Assembly: GCA_963728165.1 (NCBI GenBank)
Contig: CAVSIY010000003.1
Coordinates: forward strand, 1-64,000
Source: Hyphomicrobium_A sp963728165
GTDB taxonomy: Bacteria; Pseudomonadota; Alphaproteobacteria; Rhizobiales; Hyphomicrobiaceae
Direction: 5' to 3'
DNA: 64,000 nt
Positions within the stretch are counted from its first letter, which is position 1; each line of letters begins with the position of its first letter. The notes under the pieces are model-generated. The model saw nothing but the letters and a program-made list of their open reading frames with translations. It was not told the DNA's origin and did not search any database. A program made the position numbers and the translations under genes. Below are positions 37,774-47,650 of this stretch, piece by piece.

Positions 37774-40700
37774 ATGACCACTCCGAGTCGATCGACCGCT
37801 GCCGACGGCGCCGTCGCGCACCCGCGCTTCGTGCACCTCAAGGTGCATTCGGCCTATTCGCTGCTCGAAGGCGCGCTGCCGATTGTGCGGCTCGCCAAGC
37901 TCGCGGCCGCGCACGGGTTTCCGGCGCTGGGCCTCACCGACACCAACAACCTCTTCGGTGCGCTCGAGTTCTCCGACAAGCTCGCCGACGCCGGCATCCA
38001 GCCCATCATCGGGGTGTCGCTCAACGTTGATTTCGGGGAGCGCAAGCCCGATCCCATGGAGCGGGCGGCAACGCCGGCGCGCAAGGCGGGCGACGGCCCG
38101 GTGGCGCTCTTTGCCATGAGCGACTTGGGCTACGCCAACCTGATGAAGCTCGTGAGCCGAGCCCACCTCGAGGCGGCCGATGCCGACGTCGCGCACACGA
38201 CCGCGGCGGCGCTCGCAGCCCACGCTGCCGGCCTCGTTGCGCTCACCGGCGGCCCCGACGGCCCCATCGATCGGGCGCTGCGCGAGGGCCAGCACGATCT
38301 CGCCGAGGCGCGTCTCGAAGCCCTCAAGGCCGCCTTCGGCGACCGCCTCTACGTCGAGATCCAGCGCCACGGCCTCAAGCCGGAGCACGAGGTCGAGCCG
38401 CAGCTTCTGCAGCTCGCCTACGCGCACGAATTGCCGATCGTCGCCACCAACGAGGCCTACTTTGCTGCGCCCGACGACTACGAGGCTCATGATGCGCTCC
38501 TTTGCATCGCCGAGGGCCGCTACGTGGTGGAGGACGACCGCCGGCGGGTGACGCGCGAGCACTACTTCAAGAGCGCCGAGGAGATGGCGGAGCTGTTCGC
38601 CGACCTGCCCGAGGCGCTCGCGAGCACAATAGAGATCGCCCGGCGCTGCGCCTTCCGCCCCAAGGGCCGCAAGCCGATCCTGCCGCGCTTCGTCGCCGGC
38701 GATGAGTCCGTCAGCGAGACCGAGCAGTCGCGCCTGGAGGCCGCCGAGCTCAAGCGCCAGGCCGAGCAGGGTCTCAAAGATCGCCTCGCCGCCGGGGCGC
38801 CGGCGCCCGGCTTCACCGTCGCCGACTACGAGGCGCGGCTCGCCTACGAGCTCGACGTCATCGCGCGCATGAAGTTCCCCGGCTACTTCCTCATCGTCGC
38901 CGACTTCATCAAGTGGGCAAAGCAGCAACGCATTCCGGTGGGGCCGGGGCGCGGCTCTGGCGCCGGCTCCGTGGTGGCCTGGTCGCTCACCATCACCGAT
39001 CTCGATCCACTGCGCTTCGGCCTGCTGTTTGAGCGCTTCCTCAATCCCGAGCGCGTCTCGATGCCCGACTTCGACATCGACTTCTGCCAGGACCGCCGCG
39101 ACGAGGTGATCCGCTACGTGCAGGAGAAGTACGGGGCGGACCGCGTGGCGCAGATCATCACCCACGGCAAGCTGCAGGCACGCGCCGTGCTGCGCGACGT
39201 CGGGCGTGTCCTGCAGATGCCCTACGGCCAGGTCGACCGGCTGTGCAAGCTCGTGCCCAACAATCCGGCGAACCCGGTGACGCTGCCCGAGGCCATCGCC
39301 GGCGAGCCCAAGCTGCAGGAGGCGCAGGCTTCCGAGCCGCTGGTCGCGCGCCTCTTGGAGATCGCGCAAAAGCTCGAAGGCCTCTACCGCCACGCCTCCA
39401 CGCACGCCGCCGGTATCGTGATCGCCGACCGGCCGCTGGAAGAGCTCGTCCCACTGACGCGCGACCCGAAGTCCAATACGCCGGTCACCCAGTACAACTG
39501 GAAGATGGTCGAGGCGGCGGGGCTTGTGAAGTTCGACTTCCTCGGCCTCAAGACGCTCACGGTGCTGAAAAAGGCCGTGGACCTCGTCAAGCGCGGGCGC
39601 GGCATCGACGTCGATCTCGCCAAGGTGGCGCTCGACGACCGCAAGAGCTTCGAGCTTCTCGCTAGGGCGGACACGGTCGGCGTGTTCCAGTTGGAATCGA
39701 CCGGCATGCGCGAGAGCTTGAAGCGGCTGCGTCCCGACCGCTTCGAGGACATCATCGCCATGGTGGCGCTCTACCGCCCCGGCCCCATGGACAACATCCC
39801 CACCTACATCAATAGAAAGCACGGCGAGGAGCCGGTCGACTGCCTGCACCCGTTGCTCAAGACCATCCTGGAGGAGACCTACGGCGTCATCATCTACCAG
39901 GAGCAGGTCATTCAGATCGCGCAGGTGATGGGCGGCTACACGCTGGGCCAGGCCGACATGCTCCGGCGCGCCATGGGCAAGAAGGACCGGGTCGAGATGG
40001 CCCGCCACGAGGCGCGCTTCGTCGACGGCGCGGTCGAGCGCGGCGTCGAGAAGGCGGACGCCAAGTACATCTTCGAGCTCGTCAACAAGTTCGCCGGCTA
40101 CGGCTTCAACAAGAGCCACGCGGCCGCCTACGCGCTCGTCAGCTACCACACCGCCTACATGAAGGCGAACTACCGCGAGGAGTTCCTCGCCGCCTCCATG
40201 ACGCTCGACATGGGCAACACCGACAAGCTGTCGCTCTTTGCCGCCGAGGCGAGGAAGAGCGGCATCGAGGTGAAGCCGCCGTGCGTGAATGCTTCCGAGG
40301 TCGATTTTCTGGCCGAGCCGTCGCGCGAGCCCGAGAGGCTTGGGGCTATCCGCTACTCGCTTGCCGCCTTGAAGAACATCGGAGCTGCAGCGGTGTCCAC
40401 CATCGTCGCCGAGCGCGACGCGCAAGGCACCTACGCCAGCCTCGCCGACTTTGCCTCCCGCCTCAATCCCAAGGCCTTGAACAAGCGCGGGATCGAGACG
40501 CTGGCCGCGGCCGGCGCCTTCGACGGGCTGGAAGCAAACCGGGCGCTCGTCCACGCCAATGTGGAGGGCATCCTCGCGGCTGCCCAGCGGCGCGAGGCGA
40601 ACATGGCGTCCGGCACCGACGACCTTTTCGGCCTCGGCGCGGGCGCACCCCAGCTCGACCTGCGCGCGGTCCAGGCCTGGACGCCGATGGAGCGCTTGAG

Positions 40701-41317
40701 CCACGAGTTCGATGCGATCGGCTTTTATCTTTCGGGCCACCCGCTCGAACTCTTATGAGCGCGTCTTGCAGAAGCTCGGCGTCAAGCGCTTCGCCGAGTT
40801 CGAGGCGCTGACCGAGCGCGGCACCACGGCCGGCCAGCTCGCCGGCATCGTCATTTCGGCACGTGAGCGCAAATCGCAGCGCGGCAACAAATTCGCCTTC
40901 GCCATGTTCTCCGACACCACCGGCCAGTTCGAGGCCGTCATCTTCTCCGATACGCTCAGCGCCTGCCGCGATCTATTGGAGCCTGGCACGCCCGTGCTGC
41001 TGTCGGTCTCGGCCGAGCGCGACGGCGATACGGTCAAGATGCGCGTGGAAGGCTTGCAGGGGCTGGACCAAGCTGCGGCCGGTGTGCAACGCGGCTTGAA
41101 GGTCGTGCTCGATTATCGCCAGGCGAGCGCCAAGCACGTTGCCACGCTCAAATCCCACCTGAAGCACGGCGGCAAGGGCGAGATCCGCCTGGTGCTGCCG
41201 CTCGACGACCGCGGCCGCGAGGTCGAGCTCGTCATTCCCGGCCGCTACGACGTGTCGCCCGCGCGCGCCGGCATCCTCTCGACCACGCCGGGAGTAGTAG
41301 AAGTTTTAGAGATCTGA
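37774..41317 (+). CDS. dnaE: DNA polymerase III alpha subunit, frame broken near the 3' end
   Basis: Replicative polymerase. From 37774 to about 40747 it reads as DnaE: PHP domain (FVHLKVHSAYSLLEGALPI), catalytic aspartates in PDFDIDFCQDRRDE, and the helix-hairpin-helix region. At 40741-40752 the frame shifts: the first frame gives SGHPLELL then TGA at 40756, while the next frame continues SYERVLQKLGVKRF with the OB-fold (LAGIVISARERKSQRGNKF) to 41317. Removing one A at 40748-40749 restores PLDSYERV and gives a normal protein of about 1180 residues. As dnaE is essential, a sequence or assembly error is more likely than true inactivation. Confidence 0.9.
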
Positions 41318-41372
41318 CGTAGCCTTCTATCGCATGATCTTCGCGTGATTTGCATAAAAGGCGATCGATCTC

Positions 41373-42146
41373 ATGTTGCGCGTTATTTTGGCGATAGCCC
41401 TTGGCGTTGCGGCGCTGACGTCTGAAGCCGCCGCCGGATCCTGCCCGGGCGACCTGGGCGTGGCGACCCGCCTCGTGCTCGTCGTCGTGCCGGCCATGGA
41501 TGCCACCAAGGCGGTCATGCACACGTTCGAGCGCGACACGCCGGCGGCGTCCTGGAGGCGCAGCAGCGAACCTGAGCCCTGCGTCGTGGGTGCGCGTGGG
41601 ATGGCCTGGGGTGAGCCGTTTCGCTCCTTCGCGCGCGGCGATGAGCCCATAAAGCGCGAAGGCGATCTGCGCACGCCCGCCGGAATCTACCGCTTCGGTG
41701 CTGGCTTCGGGTTCGCCAAGACCAATCGCCCCGGTTACCTTTATCTGACGCCCGGCGCCAATTTCTGCGTCGACGATCCGCGCTCGCGGCTCTACGGGCG
41801 CATCGTGCCGCAGAGCACGGCTGGGAAGAAGGTCAGCGGCGAGGATATGGCGGCCTTTCCGCTCAACAAGCGCGGGCTTGTCATCAACTTTCCGCCCAAT
41901 CGAGAGGCCAAGGCGGGCTCGTGCATCTTCGTGCATATCTGGGGCGGAGAGAGCGTGGGAACGGCCGGTTGCGTGGCACTCCCGGAGCCGCGCGTGGCGT
42001 ATCTGCAGGACTGGGCCCGCAAGCGGCAGTATTCGGTGATCGCGATGCTGCCCGAGCGGGCGCTTTCCCGCTTCGATGATTGTCTGCCCGCGCTCGACAC
42101 CAACAGTGACGCAGAGCGTGCGCCCCATGCGCAGCTTTCCCGCTGA
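41373..42146 (+). CDS. L,D-transpeptidase (YkuD-type) family protein
   Basis: A 257-residue exported protein with an N-terminal signal peptide (about residues 1-21, ending SEAAAG). The catalytic motif HIWGGESVGTAGCVALPE gives the His and Cys of the YkuD fold, and the preceding core has DLRTPAGIYRFGAGFGF. It probably forms or edits 3-3 crosslinks in peptidoglycan or anchors proteins to it. Several extra cysteines suggest periplasmic disulfides. ATG 41373 follows dnaE by 55 bases. Confidence 0.85.
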   Translation: MLRVILAIALGVAALTSEAAAGSCPGDLGVATRLVLVVVPAMDATKAVMHTFERDTPAASWRRSSEPEPCVVGARGMAWGEPFRSFARGDEPIKREGDLRTPAGIYRFGAGFGFAKTNRPGYLYLTPGANFCVDDPRSRLYGRIVPQSTAGKKVSGEDMAAFPLNKRGLVINFPPNREAKAGSCIFVHIWGGESVGTAGCVALPEPRVAYLQDWARKRQYSVIAMLPERALSRFDDCLPALDTNSDAERAPHAQLSR

Positions 42147-42170
42147 GCACGCGCGCCAGCGCAGCCAGTC

Positions 42171-42953
42171 TTACTTCAGGAAGATCCCGTAGAGGCTCAA
42201 GGCGATCTCGAGCGCGATGAGCGCGATGATGTACCACTCGAGCCGGTGGCTCGTGCGCGTCGCCATCAGGTCGGCGATGGTGTCGGCGGTGCCGCGGATC
42301 ACCTCGAGCTTGCGCGCGATCGCGCGCCCGCGCTGCGGCAGGTCGTACTCGTCGACGAGGCGTGCCCAGAAGCGCTCCAGCTCGGGATGGTCCCACAGCA
42401 CGTCGGGCTTCTCGTCGAGATCGACGCGGCCGGCGAGGCGCTGCTGCAGGATCAGCGCCTGGCCGATCTGCTCGAGCAACGTGGCGAGCGGACTGCGCGG
42501 CAGCCGGCCCTGTTGCAGCGTCTGGGCGACGGCGTCGATGCGCTCGAACGCGGCGGCGATGCGCCGCTCGTCGTAGGCGAGCGCCACGCTCATGGCCAGC
42601 GCCTCGGCGACGAGCAAGAGCCGGGTCGTATCCACGGCCTTGACCTGCAATGCGCCCGAGGAGGAAAGGAGCTCGTCCTCGGTGGGCTTCACCACGAGCC
42701 GCACCGTTTCCGTCTCGCGCTCCTCCAAGGGCGCGATGATGCGGCCGGCGAGGCTGCGGATCAGCTGCTCCTCCGCGACAGGCGTCATGTTGATGAAGAC
42801 GGCGGCGCCCGACTTGAACAGCACCGCCATGCCGTCGCCGCTCGTCTTGAAGGCGAGGGGGGCGCTGGAAAAGGCGTCCTCGCGCTCCAGCCCCTTGATG
42901 TCGATGCGCTCGCCCAGCTGCAGGGCGCGGACCGGGATTTCCTTGGCGTTCAT
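42171..42953 (-). CDS. RMD1/DUF155 family membrane protein
   Basis: A 260-residue protein of the RMD1 (YagE, DUF155) family, related to yeast and mitochondrial proteins of unclear function. The N-terminal domain has GDGMAVLFKSGAAVFIN, the long helical middle includes LAYDERRIAAAFERID, and the C-terminus ends in one transmembrane helix (LEWYIIALIALEIALSLYG). It converges with the L,D-transpeptidase gene and diverges from rpsB. Confidence 0.88.
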   Translation of the reverse strand: MNAKEIPVRALQLGERIDIKGLEREDAFSSAPLAFKTSGDGMAVLFKSGAAVFINMTPVAEEQLIRSLAGRIIAPLEERETETVRLVVKPTEDELLSSSGALQVKAVDTTRLLLVAEALAMSVALAYDERRIAAAFERIDAVAQTLQQGRLPRSPLATLLEQIGQALILQQRLAGRVDLDEKPDVLWDHPELERFWARLVDEYDLPQRGRAIARKLEVIRGTADTIADLMATRTSHRLEWYIIALIALEIALSLYGIFLK

Positions 42954-43006
42954 AAGCCTTCCTTTGAGGGCCTAGTCTAGCCCGACCAAGGCCGGGGCCC
43001 GCAGGC

Positions 43007-43035
43007 TTGTCAACTTGGGGTCAACACTCTATAAG
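43007..43035 (+). promoter_or_regulatory. sigma-70 promoter of rpsB-tsf
   Basis: TTGTCA (43007-43012), exactly 17 bases, TATAAG (43030-43035). Close to the consensus and the best housekeeping promoter in the window. It predicts a 5' leader of about 125 bases before rpsB. Confidence 0.75.
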
Positions 43036-43103
43036 CGCGCCATCTCACACGCGGACCTTAGCGCTTGGCGGATTGAAAGCCCCGTCGAATCGCTCCGGTG
43101 GAC

Positions 43104-43123
43104 ACCTCCCATAAGGGAGAGGT
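43104..43123 (+). promoter_or_regulatory. hairpin in the rpsB leader
   Basis: ACCTCCC/GGGAGAGGT with a bulged A and an ATAA loop, followed by CTTCTT, 44 bases before the rpsB start. It may be an attenuator or autoregulatory S2 leader structure, as is known for ribosomal protein genes; the mechanism here is inferred. Confidence 0.4.
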
Positions 43124-43166
43124 CTTCTTAAGGGTTCGCGGAGGACCAACCGGAAAAGGACGACCC

Positions 43167-44174
43167 ATGACGCTTCCCGCGTTCAACATGCGTCAGCTTT
43201 TGGAAGCTGGCGTGCACTTCGGTCACCAGTCGCACCGCTGGAACCCAAAGATGGCGCCCTTCATCTACGGCGCCCGCAACAACATCCACATCATCGACCT
43301 GACGCAGACGACGCCGATGCTGCATCAGGCCCTCGTCAAGATCTCCGACACCGTGGCCGGCGGCGGCCGCGTGCTGTTCGTCGCCACCAAGCGGCAGGCT
43401 TCCGACTCCATCGCCGAGTCGGCCAAGCGCTCGGCGCAATACTTCATCAATCATCGCTGGCTCGGCGGCACGCTGACCAACTGGAAGACCATCTCCCAGT
43501 CGATCCGCCGCCTGCGTCAGCTCGATGACATCCTCGCCGATCCGCAGGGGCGCACCAAGAAGGAGATCTTGAACCTCACGCGCGAGCGCGAGAAGCTCAA
43601 TCAGGCGCTGGGCGGTATCAAGGACATGGGCGGCACGCCCGACCTTCTGTTCGTGATCGACACCAACAAGGAGAGCATCGCCATCAAGGAGGCGAAGAAG
43701 CTCCACATTCCGATCGTGGCCATCGTCGACACGAACTGCGATCCCGACGGCATCGATTTCCCCGTTCCCGGCAACGACGACGCCGGCCGCGCCATCACGC
43801 TCTACTGCGATCTCATTGCGCGGGCCGCGCTCGACGGCCTGGAGCGCAGCCAGACCACATCGGGCGTCGACGTGGGCGCGGCAGAGGCGCCGCCTGCCGA
43901 GGTTCTGCCCGCAGGCGAGGCGCCCAAGCCCGGCGTCTTCCGCGGCATCGAGGCCCCGCGCGGCGAGCCCGACGACCTGAAGCGGATCACCGGCATCTTG
44001 CCCAAGATCGAGCAGCGCCTCAACGATGCCGGAGTGTTCCACTACTGGCAGATCGCCGATCTCGACGCCGACCAGATGGGGGCGCTCGACCGCCAGCTCA
44101 GGCTCAAGGGGCAGATCGAAAAGGAGGAGTGGGTCGGGCAGGCCAAGAAGCTGGTCGAGGTCACGGCGGCTTGA
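43167..44174 (+). CDS. rpsB: 30S ribosomal protein S2 with C-terminal extension
   Basis: A 335-residue S2. The first 240 residues are standard (QLLEAGVHFGHQSHRWNPKM, WLGGTLTNWKTI, PDLLFVIDTNKE). About 95 extra residues follow: an acidic Pro/Ala linker, then a helix-hairpin-helix-like domain (DDLKRITGILPKIEQRLNDA) of the type also found fused to L21 and other proteins in alphaproteobacteria. ATG 43167 has AAAAGGA at 6-base spacing. Confidence 0.97.
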   Translation: MTLPAFNMRQLLEAGVHFGHQSHRWNPKMAPFIYGARNNIHIIDLTQTTPMLHQALVKISDTVAGGGRVLFVATKRQASDSIAESAKRSAQYFINHRWLGGTLTNWKTISQSIRRLRQLDDILADPQGRTKKEILNLTREREKLNQALGGIKDMGGTPDLLFVIDTNKESIAIKEAKKLHIPIVAIVDTNCDPDGIDFPVPGNDDAGRAITLYCDLIARAALDGLERSQTTSGVDVGAAEAPPAEVLPAGEAPKPGVFRGIEAPRGEPDDLKRITGILPKIEQRLNDAGVFHYWQIADLDADQMGALDRQLRLKGQIEKEEWVGQAKKLVEVTAA

Positions 44175-44259
44175 GCCGGCCTCAGGTGCTTTGGGCCATC
44201 ACCGTCTTGTCAACCTGCGGGCATAGCTTGGCGCCGCCCGCCAACCGAAGAGCTGACCG

Positions 44260-45198
44260 ATGACGATTTCCGCGAGCCTGGTGAAGGAATTGCGCGACAA
44301 GACCGGCGCCGGGATGATGGACTGCAAATCGGCGCTCACCGAGACCAAGGGCGACCTTGACTCCGCCGTCGACTGGCTGCGCAAGAAGGGCTTGTCGAAG
44401 GCCGCCAAGAAGGCGGGGCGCGTCGCTGCAGAAGGGCTCGTGGGCATCGACGCGTCGGGTAAGAACGGGGCCGTCGTCGAGGTCAACTCGGAGACCGACT
44501 TCGTCGCCCGCAACGAGCAGTTCCAGGACATGGTCCTGAAGATCGCTTCGCTCGCCGGCAAGGCGAAGGGCGACGTCGCCAAGCTGCTCGCCATGACGTT
44601 CCCCGGCGCGAAGATCACCGTCGAGGAGCACGTCAAGGAGATGATCGCCACGATCGGTGAGAACATGAGCGTGCGGCGTACGGCGGCGCTTGCGGTCAAG
44701 GAAGGCGTGGTCGCCGATTACGTGCACAACAAGGTCGCTGACGGCCTGGGCAAGATTGGCGTCCTCGTCGCGCTCGAGAGCAAGGGTGACGCCGACGCGC
44801 TGATGACGCTCGGCCGCCAGCTCGCCATGCACATCGCGGCCGCGAACCCGCAGGTGGTCAATGTCGAGGACCTCTCCAAGGAGGCGATCGAGCGTGAGCG
44901 CGCCATCTACGTCGAGCAAGCCAAGGCCGAGCCCAGGAACGCCGGCAAGTCGGACGAGATCCTCGCCAAGGCGAGCGAAGGTCGTCTGCAGAAGGAGTTC
45001 GTCAATCAGGCCGTGCTCCTGAAGCAGGTGTTCGTCATCGACGGCAAGGCCACGGTGGCCGAGATCCTGAAGCGGGCCGAGAAGGACGTCGGCGCACCGG
45101 TGAAAATCGCGGGCTTCGTGCGCTACGCGCTGGGCGAGGGCATCGAGAAGAAGGACGAGGATTTCGCCGCCGAGGTCGCCGCGGCCGCGGGCGGCTAG
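44260..45198 (+). CDS. tsf: translation elongation factor Ts
   Basis: A 312-residue nucleotide-exchange factor for EF-Tu. The N-terminal UBA-like domain has LRDKTGAGMMDCKSAL, and the core has the EF-Tu contact VNSETDFVARNEQF. It lies 85 bases after rpsB and is probably co-transcribed. Confidence 0.98.
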   Translation: MTISASLVKELRDKTGAGMMDCKSALTETKGDLDSAVDWLRKKGLSKAAKKAGRVAAEGLVGIDASGKNGAVVEVNSETDFVARNEQFQDMVLKIASLAGKAKGDVAKLLAMTFPGAKITVEEHVKEMIATIGENMSVRRTAALAVKEGVVADYVHNKVADGLGKIGVLVALESKGDADALMTLGRQLAMHIAAANPQVVNVEDLSKEAIERERAIYVEQAKAEPRNAGKSDEILAKASEGRLQKEFVNQAVLLKQVFVIDGKATVAEILKRAEKDVGAPVKIAGFVRYALGEGIEKKDEDFAAEVAAAAGG

Positions 45199-45240
45199 GC
45201 GCGCTGGGGGCCCGATCCCCCGCCCACCGGACCGCGCAGT

Positions 45241-45292
45241 CGAGGTTTTCCCCTCGGGCCGCGCCCGCTGCGGGCGGTCCCGGCGCGCCGGG
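45241..45292 (+). terminator. three hairpins between tsf and pyrH
   Basis: CGAGG/CCTCG (45241-45256), CGCCCG/CGGGCG (45262-45276) and the 14-base palindrome CCCGGCGCGCCGGG (45279-45292) in a row, about 40 bases after tsf. There is no T tract after the last one, so partial termination or transcript protection is more likely than a full stop. Confidence 0.4.
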
Positions 45293-45385
45293 CTAGGCGA
45301 ATCCCGGCCTATTGCGCTAGGTAGGACGGCTGGCCGGCGCCGGTCGTCCGGCGCTGCGCTCAATGCAAGCGAGGAGGCGGCGGCC

Positions 45386-46153
45386 ATGGCGGCAGCAGGT
45401 GGGGCGGCAGCAGGTGGGGCGGCATCCAAGGCAGCAGGCAAGGCAAAGCTCGGCTACAAGCGCTTGCTGTTGAAGCTGTCGGGCGAGGCCCTCATGGGCA
45501 GCAACGGCTACGGCATCGATGTGGCCGTCGTCGACCGGCTGGCGCGCGACATCTCCGAGGCGGTGGCCGACGGCTACGAGATCGCCGTGGTGGTCGGCGG
45601 GGGCAACATCTTCCGCGGGCTCGCAGGCGCGGCCAAGGGCATGGACCGCGCGACTGCCGATTATATGGGCATGCTCGCCACGGTGATGAATGCGCTTGCG
45701 CTGCAAAACGCGCTCGAGCGCGTCAACACGCCGGCGCGGGTGCTCTCCGCCATCCCGATGCCGACGGTGTGCGAGAGCTACGTGCGCCCCAAGGCCTTGC
45801 AGCACATGGAGCGGGGGATTGTGGTCGTCTTCGCCGCAGGCACCGGCAATCCCTTCTTCACTACCGACACCGCGGCCACGCTGCGGGCGATCGAGATGGA
45901 CTGCCAGGCCGTGGCCAAGGCGACGCAGGTGGACGGCGTCTACGACGCCGATCCCCACAAACACCCCAATGCCAAGCGCTTCGAGCGCCTCAACTATGCC
46001 GAGGTATTGTCCCGGGATCTCAAGGTGATGGACGGGGCGGCGATCGCCCTTGCTCGCGACAACGGACTTCCGGTAATTGTGTTCTCCATTGGGGAGCCCG
46101 GCAACCTGCTCAAGGTTTTGCGAGGCGAGGGGCGGGCAACCGTCATAGAATGA
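45386..46153 (+). CDS. pyrH: UMP kinase
   Basis: A 255-residue hexameric kinase converting UMP to UDP. Core motifs: LLKLSGEALMG, VVGGGNIFRG, FAAGTGNPFFTTDTAA and DGVYDADP. The first about 20 residues are a low-complexity Ala/Gly extension encoded by a 15-base tandem repeat. GAGGAGG lies 7 bases before ATG 45386. Confidence 0.97.
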   Translation: MAAAGGAAAGGAASKAAGKAKLGYKRLLLKLSGEALMGSNGYGIDVAVVDRLARDISEAVADGYEIAVVVGGGNIFRGLAGAAKGMDRATADYMGMLATVMNALALQNALERVNTPARVLSAIPMPTVCESYVRPKALQHMERGIVVVFAAGTGNPFFTTDTAATLRAIEMDCQAVAKATQVDGVYDADPHKHPNAKRFERLNYAEVLSRDLKVMDGAAIALARDNGLPVIVFSIGEPGNLLKVLRGEGRATVIE

Positions 46154-46271
46154 TCGGGCTCGCGGCCCACGCGGGTGCATCTCGCGACGCGGGTGACGTC
46201 GCTGCGACAGCGCACTTGGGCTCGCTCGATGCTATTGCCCAGGCGCCACTCAGTGCGCCGAAGGAGAGGAA

Positions 46272-46835
46272 ATGCCGACCGGTTCCTTTGACATCAACGA
46301 GCTGGAGAAGCGCATGCGCGCCTCTCTCGATGCGCTGAAGCGCGAATTGTCGGGGTTACGGACAGGACGGGCGAGCACTCATCTCCTCGACCCCGTGCAG
46401 GTGACCGTCTACGGCTCCAAGATGCCGCTCAACCAGGTGGCGACCATCTCCGTGCCCGAGCCGCGCACCATCTCGGTGCAGGTCTGGGACAAAGGCAACG
46501 TCTCCGCGGTCGACAGGGCCATCCGGGAGGCCAATCTCGGCCTCAACCCTGTGGTCGATGGCGCGCTGCTCCGGCTTCCCATTCCCACCCTGACGGCGGA
46601 GCGGCGCACCGAGCTCGCCAAGCTCGCCCACAAGTATGCCGAGCAGTCACGCGTCGCGGTGCGCAATGTGCGCCGCGAAGGCATGGAGCTTCTCAAGAAG
46701 CTGGAAAAAGATAGCAAGATGAGCCAGGACGATCATCACAAGGCCTCCGCCAAAGTCCAGGAGCTCACCGACAGGCTCGTCAAAGAGATCGACGAGACGC
46801 TCGCTACCAAGGAAAGCGAGATTCACAAGGTGTAA
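46272..46835 (+). CDS. frr: ribosome recycling factor
   Basis: A 187-residue factor that splits post-termination ribosomes with EF-G. The family pattern is clear: LSGLRTGRASTHLLDPVQV, PEPRTISVQVWD and KKLEKDSKMSQDDHHK. AAGGAGAGG precedes ATG 46272. Confidence 0.98.
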   Translation: MPTGSFDINELEKRMRASLDALKRELSGLRTGRASTHLLDPVQVTVYGSKMPLNQVATISVPEPRTISVQVWDKGNVSAVDRAIREANLGLNPVVDGALLRLPIPTLTAERRTELAKLAHKYAEQSRVAVRNVRREGMELLKKLEKDSKMSQDDHHKASAKVQELTDRLVKEIDETLATKESEIHKV

Positions 46836-46878
46836 GCTCTGGCGCCCATCGCGTCTGCAATTGAAAGCCTGGCCACCC

Positions 46879-47640
46879 GTGACCGACATCGAGGCAAAGA
46901 CCACGAGACTGAGTGAGGCCGAGGGGTCGACACTCCAGCACGTCGCCATCATCATGGACGGTAACGGGCGCTGGGCGAACAGGCGCGGCCTGCCGCGCTC
47001 GGTCGGGCACCGCCGGGGCGTGGAGGCGGTGCGGCGCACGGTGCGCGCCGCCATCGAGCTCGGCATCCCCTACCTCACCATCTACAGCTTCTCCTCGGAG
47101 AACTGGTCGCGCCCCGTCGACGAGATCGACGACCTGATGGGGCTGATGAAGCGCTTCATCCGCCGCGATCTTGCCGAGCTGCACCAGTCGGGTGTCAGGA
47201 TCCGCGTGATCGGCGAGCGCGACAACGTCGATCCCGAGCTTCTGGCGCTGATCGACGAGGCGTGCGAGCTGACGCGCGAGAACCAGACGCTCACCCTCGT
47301 CATCGCCTTCAACTATGGGGCGAGGGCCGAGATCGCCAAGGCCGCGCGCCGGCTCGCCGAGGCCGTTGCCGCCGGCCGCATCGAGCCCAGCGATGTCACG
47401 GTGGAGGCGCTGGAGGCCGCGCTCGATACGGACGGGATCCCCGATCCCGATCTTCTGGTGCGCACCAGCGGCGAGATGCGGCTGTCGAATTTCCTGTTGT
47501 GGCAGAGCGCCTATACCGAGTTCGTATTTCTCGACGCCTGCTGGCCGGAGTTCGGTCGCGAGCTGCTCGAGGAGGCCATCGCCCGCTTCCGTGCGCGCGA
47601 GCGCCGCTTCGGCGGCCGCTCCAAGCGATCGATGGCGTGA
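46879..47640 (+). CDS. uppS: undecaprenyl diphosphate synthase (cis-prenyltransferase)
   Basis: Makes the C55 carrier lipid for peptidoglycan and O-antigen. HVAIIMDGNGRWAN holds the catalytic Asp, followed by YSFSSENWSRP and RTSGEMRLSNFLLWQSAYTE. The start is uncertain: GTG 46879 is taken here (253 residues), and TTG 46861 is in frame with no better ribosome site. cdsA follows after 10 bases. Confidence 0.95.
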   Translation: MTDIEAKTTRLSEAEGSTLQHVAIIMDGNGRWANRRGLPRSVGHRRGVEAVRRTVRAAIELGIPYLTIYSFSSENWSRPVDEIDDLMGLMKRFIRRDLAELHQSGVRIRVIGERDNVDPELLALIDEACELTRENQTLTLVIAFNYGARAEIAKAARRLAEAVAAGRIEPSDVTVEALEAALDTDGIPDPDLLVRTSGEMRLSNFLLWQSAYTEFVFLDACWPEFGRELLEEAIARFRARERRFGGRSKRSMA

Positions 47641-47650
47641 GGAGCAAGCC

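Noticed and set aside
37762..40740. 992-residue minus-strand ORF over dnaE
   Set aside because: Length comes from GC bias on the opposite strand of dnaE; no recognisable motifs.
40741..40760. Programmed ribosomal frameshift in dnaE
   Set aside because: No prfB-like CTT TGA C or slippery heptamer, no Shine-Dalgarno-like stimulator, and the required shift lies before the in-frame stop region. Two similar breaks in another gene point to sequence error.
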